From contig CBDAKK010000001.1 in assembly GCA_965196605.1 (NCBI GenBank), forward strand, positions 62,001 to 126,000: a DNA stretch of 64,000 bases, given 5' to 3'. Positions 37,093 to 45,899 of the stretch are shown here, in pieces. The number at the start of each line of letters is the position of its first letter. Within the stretch, counting starts at the first letter, position 1. Origin of the DNA: CBDAKK01 sp965196605 (GTDB lineage: Bacteria; Spirochaetota; Spirochaetia; WTKD01; G963693115). The position numbers and the translations under genes were made by a program. The notes beneath the pieces were generated by a model. The model did no database searches. It saw only the letters and a program-made list of their open reading frames with translations, and was not told where the DNA came from.

Positions 37093-39561
37093 TCAACGCA
37101 AAGAAAAAACACGCAGGCCTTTTTCAAAAGCCTTAGAATTCATGCTTTTCACAGGCGTGAAGTTCACCGTTACCCCGCGCTTCGGTAACACCGCAACCAT
37201 ATTATCGTCAAAGCTACCAAGATCATCATACTGCTCTAACGAAACAAAAAACGCAGGACGATCCGCCTCTAAGGTAACAGCAAAACCCTGTGCCGTTTGC
37301 TTCACCGAGTGGCGTATGTTCGGCTCTTGCATAGCGCATGCTTTATACTTTTCAAGACACAACACGCTTTCATGCCGTTTCCTCGTCTGCGGATTCTCAT
37401 ATGAAAGACACACAAAGTATTCCCGCCCATCCCACTTTATAGGCATCTCATATATTTTCGCGGCAGCCTGCTTATCGAGCATCCGCTTCACATTCTTAGC
37501 AAAGACCACCGCACCATCAAACGCAATAATCTCCACAGTCATAGAAACCTCATAAGCCTCTACGGCATCATTCACCGCCCATACTTCACACATGCCCCCC
37601 TTACGCCGCAAGGTGAGCAAGACAGGCTCAAATGATTTCTTCACTTGATAATGCAAAAGCTTCCACCGCCCCGTGTAATCTATGGACGACCAAGACGCGA
37701 CAGGCCAATTATCATTGAGCTGCCAATACAAAGTACCCATGCAAACCGGGCGCGTAGTACGCCAATACTCTATGCCCATTTGCAAGGCAAGCGCCTGTTG
37801 CACTTGACTCAAATAGAGTTGCTCTTCAAAATTCGTCGGCATCCTAAAGTAGCGACTAAACATCTCCAAAATTATAGAATTACCACGCGCATTCTTTTGA
37901 TGATGCTCCATGAACGGCGCAGTGATATTCCACTGATCTTTTTCAGCATAAGACGCAACAGTTGGCAAGGCGGGGAAAGACTGAAACCCAAACTCCGAAC
38001 AAAAACGCGGCTTAACATCATAGTACGCCTCAAAATCCTTGCCCGCATGCCACACGTCCCAATAGTGCATATCACCCGTGCCATCCTCATGCCAATTGTC
38101 ACCAAAACGCATCTCGCCATCTGACGGCGAAGAAGGCCAAAACACCCTTGTGGGGTCGTGCTCCTCACACTTCGCGGCCACAAAATCATTAAGACGCACG
38201 TAGTTTGCGACATACTTGTCTCTATGCTCCCTACTCTCCTCATACCACGTCAAAGCACCAATAACCTCATTGTCACCACACCACAAAGCAATGCAAGCAT
38301 GATGCTGAAGCCGTGGCAGTTGATACGCAATCTCATCACCCACTTCTTGTAAAAACCAATCCGCCGAGGGGTAGAGGGAACAAGAGAACATAAGGTCATG
38401 CCACACCACAATACCCAACTCATCGCATAATTCGTAGAACACATCCTTCTCATACTGCCCGCCTCCCCACACGCGCAGCATGTTCATATTCGCCTTACGC
38501 GCATCCTCTATAAGACGCCTATACACCGCTTCCGTTTGACGCGCAGGCATCGCATCACAAGGAATCCAATTTGCGCCCTTACAAAAAACAGGAATACCAT
38601 TTATCACAATGGTAAAACTACTCCCATGTTTGTCTTTTTTATTTACAACACGCAGCTCTCGCAAACCTACTTTTTGCACAATGCGCGCGCCATCATCGGT
38701 AGTAACACTAAGACTATACAAAGGCTGCTCGCCATACCCCGCGGGGAACCACAACTGCGGCTCTGCAATAAAAAGCGTCTGCGATATATAATTGAGCCCT
38801 TCCTCCAAGTCTTGCGTAACCTCACGCTTCACCCCATCAACAAAAAAAACAATACTATGCCGACTCGCGCAATACGCATGCACCTGCGCAGTAACCACAA
38901 GCGCAACACCTTTTTTGCTGTGCTTTTGCTCATGCGTTACCGCAACAATACGCGTATTTGCAACACATTCAAGAGCAATTGACTCGTATATTCCGCTCAC
39001 CATAAGCGTAATACCCCAGTCCCAACCACCATGACAATGCGGCTTTCTAATGGTATTAATACCCGCAGCACGTATATAGTCAGGAAAGTTGCGCGTAGCG
39101 GGCACAGCAAAGGGGAGTTTTTTTACCCTACGCGCACTTACATCGAGCGCACTCTCAAACACAATAACAATGGTGTTATTCCCGCGGCGTATATGCTTGC
39201 GCACCTCAAAACTATAAGAACGAAAGGCATTACTCGTAGAACCAAGCTTCACATCATTAATAAACACCGTAGCAAAGGTATCCACAAAGGCCAAGCTAAG
39301 GCGTATATGGTCATACCTCAAGATTTCGTCATCGACTAAAAACGTACGCGACACCTTCCATACTTGCTCACCAATCCACGCGCATTCATGCTCATTCACG
39401 CCATAATAAGGGTCGGGAATATCCCCGCTTTCCAACAAGGCGCTCACGACATCACCCGGAAGCTTCATAGTCGTGGCAACATGCTTCCCCGCCTTCTTCT
39501 TCACATTCTCAAGCTTCCACATACCATGCAATGAAAGCCGATGCGCCACAGTACTACGCAT
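37093..39561 (-). CDS. Glycoside hydrolase family 2 beta-mannosidase
   Basis: An 822-residue enzyme predicted to remove terminal beta-linked mannose. It opens with LHGMWKLENV and YYGVNEHECAWIGEQVW, the GH2 sugar-binding domain. The catalytic barrel shows FCKGANWIPCDAMPARQTE, RVWGGGQYEKDVFYELCDELGI, Glu432 as acid/base in LWCGDNEV, and Glu523 as nucleophile in RFCSEFGFQSFP. The end is two small beta domains. No signal peptide is visible, so it probably acts on imported oligosaccharides in the cytoplasm. It is 39 bases downstream of the GH3 gene and 42 bases upstream of the PL8 gene, all in one operon. Confidence 0.9.
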   Translation of the reverse strand: MRSTVAHRLSLHGMWKLENVKKKAGKHVATTMKLPGDVVSALLESGDIPDPYYGVNEHECAWIGEQVWKVSRTFLVDDEILRYDHIRLSLAFVDTFATVFINDVKLGSTSNAFRSYSFEVRKHIRRGNNTIVIVFESALDVSARRVKKLPFAVPATRNFPDYIRAAGINTIRKPHCHGGWDWGITLMVSGIYESIALECVANTRIVAVTHEQKHSKKGVALVVTAQVHAYCASRHSIVFFVDGVKREVTQDLEEGLNYISQTLFIAEPQLWFPAGYGEQPLYSLSVTTDDGARIVQKVGLRELRVVNKKDKHGSSFTIVINGIPVFCKGANWIPCDAMPARQTEAVYRRLIEDARKANMNMLRVWGGGQYEKDVFYELCDELGIVVWHDLMFSCSLYPSADWFLQEVGDEIAYQLPRLQHHACIALWCGDNEVIGALTWYEESREHRDKYVANYVRLNDFVAAKCEEHDPTRVFWPSSPSDGEMRFGDNWHEDGTGDMHYWDVWHAGKDFEAYYDVKPRFCSEFGFQSFPALPTVASYAEKDQWNITAPFMEHHQKNARGNSIILEMFSRYFRMPTNFEEQLYLSQVQQALALQMGIEYWRTTRPVCMGTLYWQLNDNWPVASWSSIDYTGRWKLLHYQVKKSFEPVLLTLRRKGGMCEVWAVNDAVEAYEVSMTVEIIAFDGAVVFAKNVKRMLDKQAAAKIYEMPIKWDGREYFVCLSYENPQTRKRHESVLCLEKYKACAMQEPNIRHSVKQTAQGFAVTLEADRPAFFVSLEQYDDLGSFDDNMVAVLPKRGVTVNFTPVKSMNSKAFEKGLRVFSLR

Positions 39562-39600
39562 GTAGTATCCTCTTTCTCAATTCGTATAACTACTAGGCAC

Positions 39601-41117
39601 TTATGAAGCCTGATAGCGTTGCAAAAGATACTGCGAAAGCGCCTGTACAGAACAACTCGTATACTCATAGGTACACAAATAACTCTTAACAAAATCAAAG
39701 GCCTCTATATCATGAGGGTTTTTCATAGCAATAACGCACAAGTCTTGCGTACACTCATACAACTCCTTACACAAGCGCTGCTGCATAGGAGACAATAAGG
39801 CATCATACGTAGCCAGCAGCACCTTCTTACCCTTACCTACATCACAAACACGCGCAATATCCTCTTCAGAAAAATCAAAGGACAATGGCCACACAGGCAA
39901 CATAGGCAAATACTCAGCAAGCGTTTCATGCATAGTAAGCGTAGCTTTGGAAATTTTCGGCAACACATCAACGTATACACATTCCTCTTCATAAGCATCC
40001 ACAAAAAAGCCGTTGTCTCGCGACATAGTAATAGCTGCACTACTAATTTTTGTAACAAGCTCCTGTGGATATTCAGACAATTCCTCCACATCACCAATCT
40101 GCCCCATATCTTTTTTATACATGAGAATTTTCTCCACCGCCCTATCGATGACAGATTCGGAAATCTCACCACTACGCACCGCCGCAAGCACCGCATCCTT
40201 TGCCGCAATCTGCACCTCATGCGTATGAGAAACCAACAACACATGCACGCCCGCCTTCACCGCTTGAACCGCAAAGTTGGGGTAATTATCCGCAATTGCC
40301 TTCATCTCCATACAGTCACTGATAATAAGTCCGCCAAACCCCAATTCATCCACTAAAAAATCCTGTAATATTTTCTTCGACAAAGTAGAGGGCAACTTCT
40401 CACTCTCCATGGCGGGAAACAAAATATGCGCCGTCATAATAAAGGGCACTTCCTGTAACAAGGCAACAAAGGGCGCAAGTTCACGATCTTGCAAGACCGT
40501 CTTTGGATGATCAACCCTCGGAAGCGTAAGATGCGAATCTTGAGAAGTATCGCCATGACCGGGAAAATGCTTTAACACAGAAAGCATGCCCCCCTCTTGC
40601 AAACCCTTACAAAAGGCGCGCGCATATGAGACAACAACTTCCGGCGTGTCCCCATAACTACGCACGTCAATAATAGGATTGAGCTCATTACTATTCACAT
40701 CAACAACGGGCGCAAGGTCAACCGTAAAACCCATTGCGCGCATTTGCGTGCCAAGGCACAGGCAAGTCGCTGTGTCTCTTCAAGAGTTGCACCTTGAGTA
40801 CATGCGCGTGCGCCAGGGTACTGTTGCGTCTTACTAAACACCTGCGTAACATAACCGCCCTCTTCATCAACCATAATAAACGGACGCTGCCCCAGATGTG
40901 CCTGTGAGCATTGCACAGTCTCTTCATTCAGCGCTCGCGTTGCCGCCATGCTTTCCTCTGCGGTATACAACCCATCATGCGCGTGTGCATTTCTACTAAA
41001 ATGAATAAAATTTCCAAACTTATGCTTTGCAATAAGCTCATCAAGGCAGGTTTCCGAAAAGCTTGTGCCCTCAAAACCCACAGCAAACATTTGCCCCACT
41101 TTCTCTTCTAAAGTCAT
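39601..41117 (-). pseudogene. GH3 beta-N-acetylhexosaminidase (NagZ type), frameshifted
   Basis: The N-terminal frame (from ATG 41117, GGAGG seven bases upstream) reads MTLEEKVGQMFAVGFEG, KFGNFIHFSRNAH and MVDEEGGYVTQVF and continues to 40695 out of frame. The rest, from RAMGFTVDLAPVVDVNSN, is in another frame ending at 39601. A single missing A near 40743-40745 explains the shift: restoring it gives ALARKMRAMGFTVDLAP. The joined protein has the NagZ hallmark KHFPGHGDTSQDSHLTLPRV and the nucleophile region IISDCMEMKAI, plus a C-terminal extension. Predicted action is removal of N-acetylhexosamine from glycans. Like its neighbours it is damaged by a single change. Confidence 0.85.
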
Positions 41118-41142
41118 ACGACACCTCCGATAATAAAATGTA

Positions 41143-41173
41143 ACTATAAGAACATTGTAACAAAAATTACAAT
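41143..41173 (-). promoter_or_regulatory. Promoter with overlapping inverted repeat upstream of GH3
   Basis: On the minus strand TTGTAA (41172-41167), an 18-base spacer and TATAGT (41148-41143). The inverted repeat ATTGTAA-N6-TTACAAT at 41154-41173 covers the -35 element, a usual repressor position. A further TTGTAAC is at 41217-41223. Confidence 0.5.
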
Positions 41174-41256
41174 TATGCCCATACCCCAAAGGAAAATAAT
41201 AAAAAAAGCACGCATATTGTAACATGAGACACACGCACATACACCACGCAACGCTA

Positions 41257-41763
41257 TTACTGACACACTGGTACGCAATGTCTTACAATTTCTTCAAGAC
41301 TACGCTCAGCACTCACGGTAGTGCAGCGTATGCCCTCAGACTCCTGCGGAACTTCCAGCACATTGAGTTGACTTTGCACCAGAGACGGCGGCATAAAGTG
41401 ATTCTCGCGGCGCTTCATGCGCAGCTGCGCTTCAGCCTTAGAAATGTGCAAGTACACATAATGCATGTGCTCATGCGCAGACAACACGCGGCGGTATGCC
41501 TTTTTAAGCGCCGAGCACGCTATAACCGCGCGCACCCCCTCATCATACAGACGTGTAATATGCTCACGCAGGTCATCAAGCCACTGCCCCCGCTGCTCAT
41601 CATTTAAGGCAACACCACGCCGCATACGCGCCACGTTCTCCTGCGAATGAAAGGCGTCAGCATCATAAAAACGCCAGCCAAGGCGCTGCGCAAGGGCGCT
41701 GCCAACTGTTGACTTTCCGCAACCACAAATGCCCATGAGCACCACGCACATGCATTGGCGCAT
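41257..41763 (-). CDS. gntK: Gluconokinase
   Basis: Cytoplasmic kinase of 168 residues phosphorylating gluconate (GntK family). P-loop MGICGCGKSTVG, then RFYDADAFHSQENVARMRRGVALNDEQRGQWL, ACSALKKAYRRVL and VYLHISKAEAQLRMKRRENHFMPPSLVQSQ are diagnostic. The start is taken at ATG 41763, three bases after the galactokinase stop; MCVVLMG at 41751 is an alternative. An open frame upstream is the shadow of galK. Tight linkage to galK indicates co-transcription. Confidence 0.92.
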   Translation of the reverse strand: MRQCMCVVLMGICGCGKSTVGSALAQRLGWRFYDADAFHSQENVARMRRGVALNDEQRGQWLDDLREHITRLYDEGVRAVIACSALKKAYRRVLSAHEHMHYVYLHISKAEAQLRMKRRENHFMPPSLVQSQLNVLEVPQESEGIRCTTVSAERSLEEIVRHCVPVCQ

Positions 41764-41765
41764 AG

Positions 41766-42935
41766 TTATAAGCCATGCTCCAGCACGGCAAGGCAGCGCG
41801 CAGAACCCACGCAGTTTTGAATTTCCGCGCTTATACGCGGCACATCGCTGGGCTTGCTCAGCACAACAATGGAGCCCCCAAAGCCGCCGCCCGTAAGCCG
41901 CGCACCATAAGCGCCGCAAGCGCATGCGCACGCAACCATGGCATCAAGCTGTGGCAACGAAACCTCAAAGTCATCGCGCTGCGACTCATGACTCTTGTTC
42001 ATACAATCCCCAAAGGAGACCACATCATCACGCTCAAGCGCCTGTACGCCCAGTTTCACGCGCTCATTTTCCGTTATAACATGACGCGCACGCCTTACAA
42101 GCACGCCGTCCATGCCCTCCTCATGCCGCACTAGTTCATCAATGCTACACGCGCTCAAATGCTCCACGCCCAAAGCAGCAGCAGCGCGCTCACACTCATT
42201 GCGCCGCCGCTCGTAGCCGTCTTCACTTCCATGTGCAAGCTCATGCGAAAGCCCTGAGTAGTGCACCGAAAACACCGCAGCATCAGGCGCAAACAAGGGC
42301 ACACCACGCCACACAGCAGCACGCTCGTCATAAAAATCAATGAAAAGCGCAGAACCCATAGTACCAAGGCTGAGCACCAACTGGTCCATAAGCCCACAAG
42401 GCATACCAACGTAGTCATTCTCCGCGCGCTGCGCCATGCGCGCAAGTTCGTAATCATCCCAAAGACTTTCTGCATGCGCACCCTGCATCATGCTACGCAC
42501 GGCGCGCAAGAGCGCAACCTCCAAGGCAGCGGAACTTGAAAGCCCCGCACCCATGGGTATATCGCTATCAATGAGCACACACAAGGAAGGCAGCGCACCA
42601 TCCATGGAGGCCGCGGCCTCAGCAAGGGCAGCCACACCATAGTCCGACCAATGCCCCTGCCGCCCCTCAGCAAGCCTGCGCGAAAACACGGGAGTACTCG
42701 CATGCCCCCGCTGCGCATCATGAGCAACAGAGGCTATACGCAAACCTCCCGCAGCAGCACCTTCGGCGGCAGCCATGAGTACATGCAGACGCTGCGGCAA
42801 CTGCGTAGGCAAGACAAGACCATGATTGTAGTCCGTATGCTCCCCCAGCAAATTGACACGCGCAGTAGCACAAGCCTCCACCTGTGCCCGCACACCAAAC
42901 AGCTCATAAAACAACTCAGCACGCTTTGTATCCAT
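41766..42935 (-). CDS. galK: Galactokinase-family GHMP kinase
   Basis: A 389-residue sugar-1-kinase. Marks: ATARVNLLGEHTDYNHGLVLP (sugar binding, GEHTDYN), IPMGAGLSSSAALEVALL (phosphate loop) and GARLTGGGFGGSIVVLS. The ATG at 42935 (MDTKRAELFYELFG) is chosen by family alignment; ATG 42956 is an alternative and neither has a good ribosome site. Galactose is the default substrate, but GalNAc is possible for this fold, and the glycan-degrading neighbours make amino-sugar use worth considering. It is the first gene of the minus-strand sugar locus and starts about 40 bases from the end of repeat zone E. Confidence 0.9.
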   Translation of the reverse strand: MDTKRAELFYELFGVRAQVEACATARVNLLGEHTDYNHGLVLPTQLPQRLHVLMAAAEGAAAGGLRIASVAHDAQRGHASTPVFSRRLAEGRQGHWSDYGVAALAEAAASMDGALPSLCVLIDSDIPMGAGLSSSAALEVALLRAVRSMMQGAHAESLWDDYELARMAQRAENDYVGMPCGLMDQLVLSLGTMGSALFIDFYDERAAVWRGVPLFAPDAAVFSVHYSGLSHELAHGSEDGYERRRNECERAAAALGVEHLSACSIDELVRHEEGMDGVLVRRARHVITENERVKLGVQALERDDVVSFGDCMNKSHESQRDDFEVSLPQLDAMVACACACGAYGARLTGGGFGGSIVVLSKPSDVPRISAEIQNCVGSARCLAVLEHGL

Positions 42936-42974
42936 AGTTACAGTATAGTTATGCATGGTGCTGAGGCGCGCGTG

Positions 42975-44200
42975 CCTTTGCGGGGGCATGCCCCCGCCCC
43001 CCCCTTGAGGTAAGACGCAGTACTGCGCTTCCGCGCGTGTAAGCTACCGCAGTTTTGCTAACGCTGTTTTTTATGAATGTCTTTTGTTGCCAAGCAGCGA
43101 TTTTAAATACGCTATCCACTCGGACGGCTGTTCTTTCTTTTCTTTTTTTTGAGGACGCAAAAAAAAGAAAAGAAAAGAACCAAAGAAAAGAAAAAAAACA
43201 TCCTGTGTGCTAAAGCAGTAATAACATAGATACTATACGCAAGTATTAAAAAGAACCAAGAAAGTCGCGAGCGAAGCGAGGGGATGCAAACTACTGCATA
43301 AGCACCGCTGTGCGGCACACACATGGAACTTGCACCAAAGTCGGGAGCGCGACAAGCGCGAGCGGCTAGAAACGATTAAAATAAGTGTCGCAACGCGACA
43401 CAGAAATGGAGCTTATAGCAAGAACCAAAGTAGCGAGCGTAGCGAGAGGATGCTGACATTCAGATTGCGGAGCGCAGCGTAGCAGACATGGAGTATTCGC
43501 ATCAAAGAAAAAAAACATCCTGTGTGCTAAAGCAGTAATAACATAGATACTATACGCAAGTATTAAAAAGAACCAAAAAGTCGCGAGCGAAGCGAGGGGA
43601 TGCAAACTATTGCATAAGCGCTGCGGTGCAGCGCAAACATGGAACTTGCATCAAAGAAAACTCGCTAGCCTTATGAGCTATGACACGGGTAATGCGCTTG
43701 CGCGACTGTACTTATCTATAGGCGTAAGTACATTGAGGTGCTACGCACAGGTGGCGCAGGGTTGCTTACCATCCTTGTCGGCCTATGCGTGCCCTCCATG
43801 GCACGGCTGTGAGGACGCAAGAGAAGAAAAGTCGAGAGCGTAGCGACAGCCGTAGCAGGGACGCTACGCATTGGCTGCCATGGAGGGTACGGCTAGAAAC
43901 GATTAAAATAAGTGTCGCGAAGCGACACAAAGATGGAGCTTATAGCAAAAGAACCAAAAAGTCGAGAACGCGAAGCGTGAACGGATGCAAACTATTGCAT
44001 AAGCACCGCTGTGCGGTGCAAACATGGAGCTTGCATCAAAGAAAAAACATGCTGTGTGCTAAAGCAGTAATAACCTAGATACTGTGTGCAAACATGGAGT
44101 TTGCATCAAAGTCGAGAGCATAGCGGTCACTACGCCATGAACGGCATAAGAAACGTTTGCTTAATACGCGGGGGTGTGGGGGCGCATCCCCACAAAACAA
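42975..44200 (+). repeat. Mosaic repeat zone E (plus orientation, duplicated modules)
   Basis: The longest zone. The left end hairpin at 42980-42997 is GCGGGGGC-AT-GCCCCCGC: the usual T-A pair has become C-G. Then come the pyrimidine/purine hairpin at 43131-43179; ATAC-GCAA-GTAT at 43235-43246 and again at 43552-43563; stem-loops at about 43284-43335, 43599-43652 and 43984-44036; GTGTCGC/GCGACAC hairpins at 43385-43401 and 43912-43928; a module at 43449-43503; an unrelated insert with GTACTTA/TAAGTAC near 43708-43731; GTGT-GCAA-ACAT at 44084-44095; and the right end at 44176-44193. The module order repeats, suggesting internal duplication. No gene is supported. Confidence 0.8.
43131..43179. 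repeat. Near-perfect pyrimidine/purine hairpin (zone E)
   Basis: Left arm 43131-43150, right arm 43159-43179, 8-base loop. The arms differ by one base from perfect pairing. Same family as 6153-6202 and 46052-46101. Confidence 0.85.
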
Positions 44201-44234
44201 TATACGTAGAGTATCAATGTCATATACTGAAACC

Positions 44235-44318
44235 ATGGGCTTGTTTCTTGATGCATTAAAAAAACTGGTAGCAGGGCGGCGCAAAGGCAAGCACACGCAA
44301 GCGGAAGGGAGTGCATAA
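44235..44318 (+). CDS. Possible small basic peptide upstream of the TPR gene
   Basis: An ORF of 27 codons, MGLFLDALKKLVAGRRKGKH followed by TQAEGSA, with a hydrophobic/basic amphipathic start. Its stop is followed at once by another ATG (44319) opening a 12-codon ORF whose stop overlaps the ATG of the TPR gene. This chain could be a leader or translationally coupled, but no ribosome site precedes it and chance is possible. Confidence 0.25.
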   Translation: MGLFLDALKKLVAGRRKGKHTQAEGSA

Positions 44319-44353
44319 ATGAGGGCTTGTAAATCCGCAGCGCGAGGTAGACC

Positions 44354-45823
44354 ATGAGTGAAAAGACAATAGCAGAACTTCAAGACGAAGCAATAATGTA
44401 CATTAACAATAAAAAGTATGACCAGTGTACAGCCTTACTTACTCGCATTATTCATCATCCTCACGCTAGTAACTATGACAAAGCAATGGCGTATTTAGGC
44501 AAAGGGATTGCGTATAGTAACTTAGGGCAATACGAGAAGGCAATAGATGACTTCACGGAAACCATTGAATTAGCTACAGACGACCATGACAAAGCAATGG
44601 CGTATTACAACAGAGGCCTTGCATATAGAAACTTAGAGCAATACGAGAAGGCAATAGATGACTTTACGGAAACCATTGAATTAGCTACAGACGACCATGA
44701 CAAAGCAAAGGCGTATCACAACAGAGGCCTTGCGTATAACGCCTTAAGGCAATACAAAGAGGCGATAGAAGACTTTACCCACGCCATTGAATTATTCACA
44801 GACGACAATGACAACGCAGATGCGTATTATGACAGAGGTAATGCGTACAGTGGATTAAAGCAATACAAGCAGGCAATAGAAGACTTCACCAACGCCATTG
44901 AATTATCTAAAGAAGACCATGACAAAGCACAGACGTATAACAACAGAGGCATTGCATATAATGAGTTACAGCAATACGAGCAGGCAATAAAAGACTTCAC
45001 CCACGCCATTGAATTAGCTACAGATAACAATATAAAAGTAATAGCGTATTTAAACAGAGGCAATGCGCATAGCAACTTAGAACAATACGAACAAGCACGA
45101 GAAGACTTTAAGCGCGCGAGGCGAATGAATCCTACTGATGCATCTCTGCAAGGTGCAATAGCCGCTGCTGAGGAAACTATCAAAAGCAAGAAAAGTAGGG
45201 AAAAGGTAGAGGCGGTTAGGGAACAGGTAGCGGCGGTTATAGGGGAAGGGCGAGCCGTAGGTCTCGCAAAAGAATATGAAGAGAAGAAGGAGGAATTACA
45301 AAAAAGCCTCACGAGATGGACGGTGTTCAGCATAGGAAGTATTTTGATGCTCCTTATTCCACCGTCTCTTGTTATATTGTTTCCTTGCTTAATAAAGAGT
45401 TCTGTAATTTGTATCGAGCAAAGTGGCGTATCATGGAATACAGCAATACACGTATTGCCTTTTGTCTTGCCGCTTGTGTGGCTTGCGAGTTTTTGTGTGC
45501 GCAGACGCAGTGAGACACGCATGCTTTTAGCGGAGTACTCGCATAAAACCATATTTGCAAAGTCCTATCTTGCCCATGTCGCGGAAGCAAAAACCTTGGA
45601 AAAAGAAGACACACGGCTACAAACTAAACTCCTCGATACGCTTATCACTATTACGGCACGCAACCCCGAGTATATTTTTAGTAAAAAGCACAAAAACGAC
45701 TTGCCTCTTGAGGATATCAAAGAGTTTATTGGCATGGCTGAAAAAATGAAAGCCCTTCTTTCGCCTTCTGGTGTTTTGCAAGCTCAGGACACGCAAAAAA
45801 GCACGCAAGAGAAAAAGCCATAA
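44354..45823 (+). CDS. TPR-repeat membrane protein
   Basis: Unknown function. The 489-residue protein has six consecutive repeats of 37 residues (about 43-264) of TPR type, each like AYYNRGLAYRNLEQYEKAID followed by DFTETIELATDDHDK. The 37-residue period is longer than the standard 34. A charged helical region (270-320) follows, then two membrane segments at about 322-347 and 362-382 and a C-terminal soluble part. No signal peptide; the TPR part is probably cytoplasmic and binds partner proteins. GAGG lies six bases before the ATG. Repeats two and three are nearly the same at DNA level, indicating recent expansion. The gene is isolated between repeat zones E and F. Confidence 0.85.
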   Translation: MSEKTIAELQDEAIMYINNKKYDQCTALLTRIIHHPHASNYDKAMAYLGKGIAYSNLGQYEKAIDDFTETIELATDDHDKAMAYYNRGLAYRNLEQYEKAIDDFTETIELATDDHDKAKAYHNRGLAYNALRQYKEAIEDFTHAIELFTDDNDNADAYYDRGNAYSGLKQYKQAIEDFTNAIELSKEDHDKAQTYNNRGIAYNELQQYEQAIKDFTHAIELATDNNIKVIAYLNRGNAHSNLEQYEQAREDFKRARRMNPTDASLQGAIAAAEETIKSKKSREKVEAVREQVAAVIGEGRAVGLAKEYEEKKEELQKSLTRWTVFSIGSILMLLIPPSLVILFPCLIKSSVICIEQSGVSWNTAIHVLPFVLPLVWLASFCVRRRSETRMLLAEYSHKTIFAKSYLAHVAEAKTLEKEDTRLQTKLLDTLITITARNPEYIFSKKHKNDLPLEDIKEFIGMAEKMKALLSPSGVLQAQDTQKSTQEKKP

Positions 45824-45850
45824 GTCCCCCACTACCCATACAGCGCTCAA

Positions 45851-45894
45851 GCAACTCTAGCAAAGCGCCAAAGCAACTCTAGCAAAGCCCCGCC
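45851..45894. repeat. Two stray 22-bp half-units of the 44-bp array
   Basis: GCAACTCTAG followed by CAAAGCGCC occurs twice, at 45851 and 45873, 22 bp apart. This is the same half-unit as at 5069-5112 in the array after lnt. It lies between the TPR gene and repeat zone F, so the two repeat families meet here as they do at 5662. Confidence 0.88.
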
Positions 45895-45899
45895 CACCG

